The notes beneath the pieces are model-generated. The model did not search any database, had not been told where the DNA came from, and worked only from the letters and a program-made list of their open reading frames with translations. A stretch of 64,000 bases of DNA, taken from positions 62,001 to 126,000 of the forward strand of contig JAOBSW010001125.1 of assembly GCA_026214975.1 (NCBI GenBank), written 5' to 3'. The DNA is from Gentiana macrophylla. Lineage: Eukaryota > Streptophyta > Magnoliopsida > Gentianales > Gentianaceae. Numbering within the stretch: the first letter of the stretch is position 1; the number at the start of each line of letters is the position of its first letter. Shown here one piece after another: positions 11,090-21,553 of this stretch. Position numbers and translations under genes: made by a program.

Positions 11090-12178
11090 CTTAAACCTTG
11101 CCATCTCATGTCTACACGGCAATCCGTATGTCTTTCCAATAGTACATCCACACTCCTTATTCAACGCATTGCTATCATCGGGTTTTTTCAACTCATCATA
11201 CAACAAGTCCAATGCGTTTATAGATATATGATGTTTACTCTCTTTAAACAACGGCTCGTCTTTGAATTATTTAGGCTCCATGAAAAGAGACTGCTCAAAG
11301 GATTTCTTGATGTTAGCTATCTCTTGATGAATTAAGAAAAGGCCGGCTTCCTACTCCGCAACCAAGTCCCCAAGCCCGGTTTTTAGCAAATTTTTAAACA
11401 ATGAATGCATTCCAACTCTAGATGTTGATGTGTTTCCTAGATGAAACAAAGAGTCCATCCATGCCGAGATGAATGCCTCCTTGTGTGCATTCAACCATGT
11501 AGATGAAACGTAACTCATGGCGTCTTCACTAAAATTCTTCTTACACTTTTCCAATCTCTCATTCAACTCTTCTTCTGAATTTGATTTAACAACCTCTGTC
11601 CATGCTGTCATTAAATCGTGCCAACCTTCGCTCGTAGTCTTCGTCTTCAAATTCGACACAAGACCTTTCTCGATGTGCCACCGGCATAACAAGTTCTTTG
11701 CTTTTGGAAATACCACCCGTACTGTGTTCATTAAAGCTTCTCCCCTATCTGTCATGATACAACATATTCGCTCGCTTTGGTCACCAATTGCTTCGCTAAG
11801 CATAGTCATAGCCCAGGTGTAGTTGTCTTCCCTCTCCAAACATAGTAGTGCAAATCCAACCGAAAATGACATGTCCGTAGATGTAAAGCCAACAATCTGC
11901 AAAAGGGGCATCTTGTACTTGTTTGTCTTGTAGGTAAAATCCATAAGCATAACAGAAGGAAAGCACCTTGCAAGAGACAAGCTATCGTTATAGGCCCAAA
12001 AAAAATCCTTCACTATGTTGCCCTCATCATGCCTATAATGAACGAAGGATGTGGTTTTATCCGTCAAATTGTAAACCTCTTGCATCACTGTCCGACCCTC
12101 TCATGCTTTCTTTCTTATCTTAGCACGAATGTTATAGATCGCTTTTTGTGACGTACATTTTTTCCCATCTCTGTCTCT
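11090..12178 (-). pseudogene. MULE-1 transposase gene: MURA DDE domain and SWIM zinc finger
   Basis: The 245-residue open segment at 11351-12088 is a MULE transposase domain. It shows LMDFTYKTNKYKMPLLQIVG with the first catalytic aspartate, CCIMTDRGEALMNTV with the second, and CRWHIEK with the conserved C-x2-H. It ends in a TAG. Downstream, CGCTIGKTYGLPCRHEMA at about 11101-11157 matches a SWIM zinc finger (C-x-C ... C-x-H), as in FAR1 and MURA proteins. Upstream (12089-12178) the frame resembles the FAR1-MURA linker (YNIRAKIRKKA) with one stop. These proteins bind terminal inverted repeats and cut and paste the element. Confidence 0.88.
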
Positions 12179-12179
12179 C

Positions 12180-12412
12180 AACATCCGTAGTATAATTCTT
12201 GGCAAAATGCCATTTCAAGTCATTGTTGCAACAACATAGACTTGTTCTTTATCAATCCGACCAAGGTATACATGGCCCTCATCATACTTGAATGTTTTGT
12301 GATTATGCACACCATTCACTACTTTTACGGTCCACACCGCCCTAAATGTATCCTTCTTGGTTTTCAATACAAACGGACATCCGCATTTCCTTGTGGACGA
12401 TTCCCTTGGATT
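12180..12412 (-). pseudogene. MULE-1 transposase gene: 3' half of FAR1-type DNA-binding domain
   Basis: The minus strand encodes ESSTRKCGCPFVLKTKK, then W-x-V-x-V-x-N-G-V-H-N-H, the second half of the FAR1 (WRKY-GCM1 type) zinc-binding DNA-binding domain with its conserved C-x-C-P-F and H-N-H. The exon is cut at 12412 by Copia-2 and resumes at 44171. Removing one copy of the duplicated ATTCT keeps the reading frame open across the join. Confidence 0.85.
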
Positions 12413-12417
12413 ATTCT
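12413..12417. other. Target-site duplication ATTCT, left copy (Copia-2)
   Basis: ATTCT directly precedes the LTR start TGTTAGGAAATC. The same five bases follow the far LTR end at 44166-44170. Confidence 0.92.
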
Positions 12418-14126
12418 TGTTAGGAAATCACTAGTTTGATGCAGCGGAATTTAAAATTTGATTTCCTTTTTCTAGATCATTCTTTGTTTAATGCAATAAA
12501 CTCGTTAAGTAGTTTGACGGTTATACCTCAATGATCTATAAGATTGTCGCTTTGACCGTCAACGGAGAGTAGTACAGTGCGCAAGCCGTCCACGTGTCTG
12601 GCCTCTATCGCTAATCCACACGAACTCCTCACCGGAATCTTCCTTGGATTGCTATTGGGAAACTCCGGTTGCTAGACCGGCCTTTTTCCTCTCTCACAAA
12701 CTCATTATGGATTGCTCTCTATTTTACACAAGAACTATGAGCTCTTGCAATTGTGATGTACAAAAGAGCTTGACACCCACCTCTTATTTATAGTAGAAGG
12801 CGGCGCCCCATATGTGTGTAGCAGAAGAAAACATTTTCCCAATAAAATATGGAAAATTAATTAGATTGATTTATCTCTTTTATTATAATTAATTTTGCCA
12901 ATATCTTATATTGAATATAATTATCTTATTACCATAAATCTATTTTTCCAAAATCAATTAATATCTTATATTAATATTATGGTAATCTTATAAATTAAAG
13001 TGCACTATCCAAATGTATCTTATACACTTGCATGTGGCACCCCAATAGTCAATAAATTGACTTCCGGAATATTCTTTAATTAATATAATTTGTATATAAT
13101 TAATATCCTGTAATTTATTTATTCATAATAAATAAATACCACCATATTAATTTACCACTATAACCTTTATAGTCTAGAGATAAACTTTCCTTATTTCGTT
13201 ATCAACTATAACCGCATTTTAATCCGACTCGATGTTCATCTGTGTGTGACCCGATAGGCTTCCGAATATGTTGGCCGTAGAAACAAAGTGCAATTTACTA
13301 AAATGCCCTTCATGCCTAACGATCACGGGATAGCGTATAGCAACACACCGTGATCCCCAATCATCGAAAGAGTCAAAAGCAACTACCTTTCATGTGAAGC
13401 AGTTCCCGTGTAACTTACAATCCTATCGCTGTAATAATATCCATACGATCGTATCTCGAGTGTCAATACATTAATGATCGTATCTTATAATCTAAATATC
13501 ATGCTCTCTCAGGATAACACATTTACTCCCACTTTGCAAAGATTCTCGAGAGCTAGACATTCCTTATAAGAAGGCCATTTCGGATATTCGATCCCAATCA
13601 TAGGATATGCGTTTCCCGGACGACCAATCATGTATACTACGCATGCTTCAATATCATACCCAATCACTACCGCATAATCGCCCCGTGGCTAGGGGAAATC
13701 TCAATAGTGTCAAAGAATGACAATCCACACCGTGATGCCATGAAAACTCCGGTCAAAAGGATAATTATACAACCGCCACATAATGTGACACTTAATGTAA
13801 GTGGGTCAGTCTAACGTACGCATTCTCTAATACACGTCCACGTACAGTCCAAGTGTCTCTACACTTTGATAGACGAGATCTATCCCTACCTTCTATAAGA
13901 TCGAAGACATTCAATACGTGCTAGTCTGATTATACTATCAATGTCCCATTCGACAGTACATAGGACTAGAGACATTTAAGTACCAAACTTGTTATAGTGA
14001 TTAGAGATCTCATCAACCATAATCACTATCATGGTTTCTCTATCACAGTTTGATACTAGGGACATTACTATATATGTACAACAAATAATATGAAGATTAA
14101 CAATATATAATAACATAAGTGCTTTT
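12418..14126 (-). repeat. Copia-2 3' LTR, first part
   Basis: The segment starts TGTTAGGAAATC on the plus strand and aligns with 42353 onward. It is interrupted at 14126 by SIRE-1 after the bases CTTTT. A TATA box lies on the minus strand at 12785-12792 (TATAAATA). Differences from the other LTR are scattered and modest. Confidence 0.9.
14122..14126. other. Target-site duplication CTTTT, left copy (SIRE-1)
   Basis: CTTTT precedes the SIRE-1 LTR and recurs at 26031-26035. The uninterrupted LTR copy of Copia-2 near 44060 has this sequence once. Confidence 0.9.
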
Positions 14127-15553
14127 TGTTAGGAACATCTTATTATGTTTTGATGATGGCCATACTAGCTGTTATAGCAAGTCTGAAATAAGTTAGAACT
14201 CTCTGTATAAGTCTTTACTTAGAGTCTGACATGTTGTATAAGTTGAGTCAGACAAGTATTGTACTAGTTGGTAGAACGGCAAAGTAAAAACAGATTTTCG
14301 GCAGAGTGAAGCCAGCCAAGCACCAGCAGAGAAGTAATGAAGACATTATGGTTTGACTTATAACCAAGAAAGTCTGTGATGACCTTGGATAAGTCTAAGT
14401 TATGTTTCAAGTGATGAAACTTAATATTCAAATTTGGTGTACACTGATCTCACCCCAATCAAGGATCAGTGAACTACAAGATTCTCCTCAAACTTAAACA
14501 ATGAAGAAAACAGTGAATCGGTGCAGTAAACTGACTTTCGGCTGAGTGAAGACAAAAGGGTGAAGGAAGATCTAGAATGGAGAAGTCAGATGAATCGCTC
14601 AACCGCTCTAAGAACGGTGAAGTAAATCTTACCAAATCAGATTTTGGAATATGATAATGATTCAGAAGATCATGCATTAAATGCACAATCAATAGAGGAT
14701 CAATCAAGGACGGATTTTCTGCTATATATTTGAAAGAAAAATCCGATCACTACAATCAAGGAGAATACAATTAAGGGGGAATCAAGAATAAAATCAAGGA
14801 TCATTCCCTCATTAGTTTAGCCAACGGACGGAATTTCAAATCAATGATATTCATGGCTATAAATAGAAGGCATTGACAGAAAAACAAACAACGATCAAGA
14901 AGTGAAAAAGACAAGAAGCAGAAACTCTGTAAATTTAAAAAGCCTTCTCTCTGAACTTACAAGGACTTATCTAGAGATCAACTCAGACATAAGAGCTACA
15001 ATTTTACATTCAGCACTGAGATTGATCAAGCAAGTTTGTGAATCTCATTCACATCAAACTGAAGCAACTGAATCAGAAGCAATCTGAGAAGGAGTTGTGT
15101 CTGTGATAGCTGCTGAAGGATTTTGATCTCAGGAGGCGAGTGAAAGAAAGAGGTGAATCATGAAGCATTTGTGCGATCAAGGAGTGATAGTCTTGTAGAT
15201 TGTGAAGCTTGGGAAGTCAAGGACAATCATACTATTGTATCTGTGAAAACAATAGTGAATTCCTCCAATCATCACAGGAGAAGAGTGGATTAAGGGATTA
15301 CACCACCCTGAACCACTATAAGCCTTGTGTCAATTTACTTTCTGCAATTTACTTTACAGTATCTATTTAAATTGCCTAGATCATAACTTATATCTGTGAT
15401 TGTCTAAACTCATTTGAAAACAACATAGTAAGAAGGGACTTATCCATTTGCCTAAAAGCTTTTAAAACATAAGAAAAGTTTTTGAAAATCCACTATAGTC
15501 ATTTACCCCCCCCCCCCCTTCCGACTATAGTTTCACCCTCTCTAGGACCAACA
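14127..15553 (+). repeat. SIRE-1 5' LTR
   Basis: It starts TGTTAGGAACATC and ends CTAGGACCAACA. A TATA box (TATAAATA, 14858-14865) lies about 730 bp in. A C-homopolymer of about 13 bases near 15507 is shorter in the other LTR. One stretch around 15040-15180 differs from the 3' LTR much more than the rest. Confidence 0.92.
14858..14865 (+). promoter_or_regulatory. TATA box in SIRE-1 5' LTR
   Basis: GCTATAAATAGAAGG is a canonical plant TATA context and is repeated in the 3' LTR at 25342-25349. Confidence 0.65.
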
Positions 15554-15555
15554 AT

Positions 15556-15567
15556 TGGTATCGGAGC
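15556..15567 (+). promoter_or_regulatory. SIRE-1 primer binding site (tRNA-Met)
   Basis: TGGTATCGGAGC begins two bases after the LTR. It matches the common copia site TGGTATCAGAGC except at one position. Confidence 0.85.
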
Positions 15568-15691
15568 AGTGTTCCTAGTATCGTGAACTGTTGAGATCTA
15601 ATTTACAGTAACAAGGAGATCACATATTTTCAAAGTAGTTTTCAAATCTGAGTCTTCTATTCATTCACATATAAATCTATTACTTGTGCTT

Positions 15692-17620
15692 ATGGATCCC
15701 TCAAACTTTATGTCAAAAGTACCTGTTTTCAATGTTAATAATTTTGATGAATATAAAATACGAATGCTGTCTCATTTTGCAGCAACTCATGAGGAGATGC
15801 TGGATGTAATCAATGATGGACCAATCATGATCATGACTGTGGTATCCGCAGGAGCAGATCAAGGAAAGGAGATAGACAAACCTAAGAAAGATTGGACCAA
15901 GGATGACAGGAGAAGAGCAAATCTAGACTTTGTTGCAAAGACATGATTTTGAAGACCCTAGATAGCAACATGTTCATGAGAATCAAAGACTGCAAAATAG
16001 CAAAGGAGATGTGGGACAAGCTAGCTTTGATAAATGAAAGATCTGAAGCAGTTAAAGAAAACAAATTATCTGTTGCAAAACAGAAATTTGAAAATTTCAA
16101 AATGAAGGCGATGAATCCATTGATCAAATGGACATGATTCTCTAGCATCATCAATGAAGCGCAACAACTTGGACACACATATCCCCGAAAGAAGTATGCT
16201 TAAAGATCTTAAGAGGCTTACGAAAGATGGAAGATCATAACATCGATGTCGAGAGGAACATCAAATCTTGCAAACACGGACACTCGACCACGATGTCTCA
16301 ATTAAAAGCTCATGAATTCGAATTGAGCGGTGAAGATGGTGCTCCGGCGAGAGACACAAAGAGCCATCACTAACGATAGCACCTCAAAGAAAGTAACTTT
16401 GGCGAATGTATCAAAGAAAGAGACACAAGAACTCAAAAACAGGTAGCTTTATTAGTTAAGCGTTTTGTGAGTTTAGCAAAAGAAGTCATTCAAGGAAACT
16501 CATCATCAAACAAGAGGTCAAACTCAAACAAAGACATGAAGAAGAAAGATGATGAATACGGATGCTTCAATTTGCAACAAGAAAGGTCACTTCAAGGGTG
16601 ATTGTCACGAAGACAATGATAAAGATGATGAAAAGAAGAAATATAGAACATCGAGAGAAGAGGAAAGGAAAGAAAGCACTCAAGGCTGAAACCAGCAGTG
16701 AAAAGAATGAAGAATCATCTGATAATGATTAGGATGATAGTGATGAAGAAAGGCAGCTCAAACAATGAAAAAGCATGTCTATGTCTCATGACCAAAGAAT
16801 TAGATGAGGATGAAGATGGCAATTTGAGACATCGATTTATGTCTAATGACCAAAGAATCAAATGGCGAGGTAACATCTAGCTCTCACTCTTCATCTAATG
16901 CATCCACATCTGACACTACACAATCTTCAGATTCCCCATTAGATATAGCAGACCTAGTCCAAAATCTCAAGACTAAATTTGATGAAATTGAAATGAATCA
17001 TGAAATTCTAGAGAAGGAATGCAAGGATCTAAGAAAGGAAAACAAAAGATTAAAGAAAGAACTGGATAAAGAAAAAAGCTGAACTAACTGGTAAGGAGAC
17101 CCACTTGAATGTTCAATAAACAGCAGATGATTATACATCTGTTATTGACCGATCAGTTAAGAAAACCTCCCCACCAGTTAAGATAACCACTGCACCACTA
17201 AATGCACCAGCTTACAAACCATCAAAAAGGTTTGGATCCAGATCTGGTCTTGGCTACAACAGTTAGGATGAGAGTAGAAACAATGGTCAACACAATTCTA
17301 AATTCAGGACCAACAATGGACCAAAATTTAGAAAGGGACCGACCATAGTTTCAACCAATCATCCTGCACCGGTGAAGTCAAACTCTAGTGTAGTGAAACA
17401 GCAGACTAAATCCTCATTCCAGTCAACCAAAAACAAAAACCTTCAGAAAGGTAAAGGTAGACTTTACCCTTCAGAAGATGATTGGAATGTTGCACCTCCA
17501 AAATACAAGAAGAAACCATTGAATGATATGCATCATGGGTCTAAGAAAAATCAATCTAGATATGTTCCTAGACACATGAAGCAACACATGAGTTTCCTCT
17601 TGCATATTGGAAAGTGAAGA
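15692..17620 (+). pseudogene. SIRE-1 gag
   Basis: The likely start is ATG at 15692 (MDPSNFMSKVPVFNVNNFDEY), six bases after an earlier ATG. The frame shifts near 15946 into a capsid-like segment (MFMRIKDCKIAKEMWDKL) that ends at 16137. The region 16140-16620 is scrambled by shifts, and the zinc knuckle survives only as a C-F-N remnant near 16565. A later part (16846-17082) is predicted to form a coiled coil (heptads in DLVQNLKTKFDEIEMNHEIL). A basic tail runs to about 17616. Gag would form the particle; this copy cannot. Confidence 0.78.
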
Positions 17621-17788
17621 AGGATGCACATGCACCAAAAGGTAGAGAAAAGTATCAGAACTTCTTCAGCAAAAATATTAGAAGCTATTCTGCCATGCCT
17701 TATACATATGAAGTTAATGACTTCAATTATCCAAAAAGAAGAACTTCTGGATACACACTTGGTATGGGAGGCATGATCTGCTAGCAGT

Positions 17789-18589
17789 ATGGACCCAAGC
17801 AGTGTTGGGTGCCTAAACTTAATTAATTTGTTTTGTAGGATGTCGGTACATGTAGGCGGTGGATGTTCCAGACACATGACAGGAAATAAGGGATGGCTCA
17901 CTGACTTCAAAGCTCTTGATGGACCCAAAGTCACTTTTGGAGGCAAAGGAAACCCTGGCAAGATTAAGGGGGAAGGCACAATACTCAAGAACAAATTAAA
18001 GATACAAAATGTAGCATATGTCAAAGGACTCAATTTCAATCTGATAAGCATCTGTCAATTCTGTGACAAAGGCTACAGTGTATATTTCAATAAGGAAGGA
18101 TGCAAAGTGATTCACAACCAAACCAACACAGTAGTTCTTGCAGGTAGAAGACAAGACAACATGTATGTGGTGGATTGGAAAACAACCAAGGCAGAAACAT
18201 GTCTCCTTGTCAAAAATAAACAATCAACCAGCTGGATTTGGCACAGAAGATTAAATCACTTGAATTTCAAGACCATCAACAAATTATCAAAGAACAAGTT
18301 AGTTGAAGCCCGAGAGATCACATTCAAGAAAGAAAGTCTATGTGATGCATGTCAAAAAAGGAAACAAATCAAAAGTTCATTCAAGTCAAAGCCCTATCAA
18401 TCAACAACAAGAATTCTACATACATTACATATGGACTGTTTGGACCAGTCCACACGAAGAAGTGTAAGTGGTAAGAAATACAACCTAGTAGTGTTGGATG
18501 ACTTCTCAAAATACACAGGCCATTTTTATGAACAAGAAGAAAGAAACACTCAAAAAGGCGCCAAATTTCTTGAGAAGACTCCAAAATGA
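17789..18589 (+). pseudogene. SIRE-1 pol: protease, GAG-pre-integrase, integrase start
   Basis: The frame has the copia protease context GCSRHMTGNKGWLTDF. The residues before it, which should be V-D-S-G-C-S, read V-G-G-G-C-S near 17858-17872, so the catalytic aspartate is lost. Next come the GAG-pre-integrase motif WHRRLNHLNFKTINKL, the C-x2-C zinc part (CDACQKRKQIKSSFKSK) and the integrase start LHMDCLDQ with KKYNLVVLDDFSKYT. The frame ends shortly after, where the integrase core is frameshifted. Confidence 0.85.
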
Positions 18590-18604
18590 AAGAAATGAAG
18601 ATCA

Positions 18605-19415
18605 TTAAGATCGGATCGGATAGAGGCAATTGAATTCCTAAATGAGATTATCGAAACTCATCTGTGAAGAAAATGGAGTGCTACATCAACTATCTCTGCA
18701 GCAGAACTCCACAACAAAATGGTGTAGCGAGAAAGAAGAAAGAACTCTCAAAGAAGTAAAGTTAGAACATTGATTCTTTGAAGCATGCTTGCCAAAGAGA
18801 TTTTGGGCTGAAGCAGCAAACACAGCATGCCATACACAAAACAGATCAATCATCAACAAACATCATGGAAAGACTTCATATGAAATATGGAATGGTAGAA
18901 GACATAATATCTCATATTTTCATATGTTTGGATCAAAATATTTTGTTTTGAACAGGAATCTGCTGCATACCTTTGATGAAAAGGCTGATGAAGCAATCTT
19001 AATCGGATACTCAGACACTAGCAAAGCATTTAGAGTACTCAACAAAAGAACATTGGTGATTGAAGAATCAATACATGTAGTTTTTGATGAACCTAATACA
19101 AATGGTGAAGATCTTCAAGATCAAGAAGAAGAAGCAACACAAAGGGAAATCTATACAAATGCAACCATACCAGCTTCCATCTTAAATCACCATCTTGAAA
19201 ATCAAGAAGAGCCACATATCAATTCAACAGAAGAAGTACCAGAATTTGAAGTTCATGCTCAACATGAAGGTGTGGAAGCACCAAGTGAAGAACAACTTCA
19301 ACCTGACCTAAATTGGCTAAGAGATCATCCTGAAGAACAAGTCATTGGAGATATTCACACAGGAGTTAGAACCAGAAGACAACTGGAGCACATGCTAACA
19401 TGTTTTCTATCATAA
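18605..19415 (+). pseudogene. SIRE-1 pol: integrase core remnant and C-terminal part
   Basis: Between 18605 and 18790 the second catalytic aspartate segment (GSDRG) and an N-x-x-V-x-R-x-K-K piece can be read only with frame changes. From 18789 the frame is open: FWAEAANTACHTQNRSIINK, TSYEIWNGRRHNISYFHMFG and the GYSDTSKAFRVLNKRT motif. An acidic linker follows to a stop at 19415. This is the copia integrase C-terminal region, which contacts DNA. Confidence 0.83.
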
Positions 19416-20090
19416 GTGGAACCCAAGACCATAGATGATGCAATCCAAGATGCAGATTGGATCACAGCCTTGCAAGAAGAACAAAATGAATTTGAAAGAA
19501 ATGAAGTCTGAAACTTGTTGACAGACCAGATTTGGCCAACATCATTGGTACAAAATGGGTATTCAGAAACAAAATGGATGAGCAAGGAACATTTGTCAGA
19601 AACAAAGCAAGGCTAATTGCAAAAGGCTATTCTCAAGCAGAAGGAATAGATTATGATGAAACATTTGCACCAAAGAGCAAGATTGGAGGCAATAAGACTT
19701 TTCTAGCTTTTCTTCGCATACAAAGACTTCAAAGCCTATCAAATGGATGTCAAGAGTGCATTTCTAAATGGACTTTTGGAAGAAGAAGTTTATGTGGAAC
19801 AACCTCCTGGTTTCCAACTCAAGGGAAAGGAAGACAAAGTATACAAACTCAAGAAAGCTCTCTATGGACTCAAACAGGCACCTAGAGCGTGGTATGAAAC
19901 ACTATCACAATTTCTGATCAAGAATGGATTCAACAAGGGAACTATAGATAAGACTCTATTCAAACTAGAGGAAGGAACAAGCACATTGCTAGTACAAATC
20001 TATGTTGATGATATCATCTTTGGATCTGAGGATGAAAAGCTATGTGAGAAATTTGCAAATCTGATGAAGAGAAATTTCAAATGAGCATGA
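19416..20090 (+). pseudogene. SIRE-1 pol: reverse transcriptase
   Basis: The RT pieces are [15 protein letters not shown] and [21 protein letters not shown], a frameshift near 19680-19740, then [37 protein letters not shown] and the catalytic YVDD in VQIYVDDIIFGSE. The open frame ends at 20084. The YVDD motif is intact, but the shift between fingers and palm breaks the enzyme. Confidence 0.87.
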
Positions 20091-20945
20091 TGGGAGAACT
20101 GAATTATTTTCTTGGCCTTCAAGTAAAACAAATGAAAGATGGAATTTTCATTAATCAAGCCTAATATACAAAAGACTTGATACACAAGTATGGGATGGAC
20201 ACAAGTGGCACAGCAGATACACCAATGTGTGCAAGAGTCATTCTTGGAAAAGATGAAGCCGGGAAGGATGTTGATCGAGAAAATGTATAGAGGAATCATT
20301 GGATCCCTACTATACTTAATCGCAAGTAGAGACGACATAGCATTTGCAGTAGGAGTATGTGCAAGATTTCAAGCTCAACCAAAAGAATCACATCTTCTAG
20401 CGACCAAAAAAGGATAATCAAATACTTGAAAAACAATGTTAATGTTGGAATTTGGTATCCAAAAGATGGAGGATTTAAGTTGATATCATATTCAGACTCT
20501 GACTATGCTGGATGCAAAATAGATAGAAAAAGCACCTCTGGAACATGTCAAATGCTAGGCACCAGACTAGTCTCTTGGTTCAGTAAAAAGCAAAACACCA
20601 TATCTACATCAACAGCTGAAGCAGAATATATAGCAGCGGTAGGTAGCCATTGCACAAGTGCTTTGGATTAGACAACGACTAAGGGATTATGGAGTGGAGG
20701 AGAAAACAATTTCAATTTAATGCGATAACACAAGTGCAATATCTATTATCGAAAATCGGTGTTGCACTCAAGAACAAAGCACATTGATGTGAGACATCAT
20801 TTTATCGAGAGATCATGTTGAAAAGGAGATGTCATTCTAAAATACATACCCATGAAGATCAATTGGTGACATCTTCACTAAACCACTCGATTATGAAAGA
20901 TTTAGCATGTTAAGGCGAGTTAGGAATGATTGAAATTGACTAAGT
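20091..20945 (+). pseudogene. SIRE-1 pol: RNase H and C-terminus
   Basis: Pieces read as LNYFLGLQVKQM, RGIIGSLLYLIASRDDIAF, then SYSDSDYAGCKIDRKSTSG and STSTAEAEYIAA, the copia RNase H motifs with conserved acidic residues. Shifts occur near 20160, 20400 and 20670. The C-terminal IFTKPLDYERFSMLR sequence of copia pol is visible near 20870-20910 in a changed frame. Confidence 0.83.
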
Positions 20946-21553
20946 ACCAAAGAGCAACTAATCGAGTAATCGGCTAAGTGACTTTATCAGCTGTTTAACC
21001 CTTTGCCGTTACAGGAGATGTAGCAGGTAAGGCACTGGAATTTAGCGAAGTCAACTTAACTGATTGTTAGGAACGGTTAAATGGAGCAGCTCAGTGAAGA
21101 AATCACTACATCGGCTAAGTGACCAGCCAAAGCACTTCACCGACATAAAGACTTGGACAAATTAAAATGTGAACAAAATCAATGTTCATTACACGTGGAG
21201 AATAAGGAAATTATGCAGAATTATTCTGTGGAAGATTACACACGTGGAGATCAACTTATGATCATGGAGATAACCATATTATTTTTTGAATTATAAACGC
21301 CTCGATTCCCGGGCCCTATCATTACTTACCTCAATCCACTCCCCCATTACACTCGAATATTGTGATTTACATACACAAAATCACGCCATTATGTCATAAA
21401 ATCCTTCCACATTCAAACCACGTTCACACTACCCAAATCATCCTATATAAACGATACTTAGAGATTTTCAGAAATCTTTACACTTCCTTGCAATTCATAA
21501 TCTCTCCATTGCAAATTCGAAGTTCACTTTCAAATCTATTTTAACCTTCAACA
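20946..21553 (+). other. SIRE-1 spacer between pol and third ORF
   Basis: No gene is seen. The spacer may hold a leader or splice acceptor for the third ORF, but none was pinned down. Confidence 0.5.
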
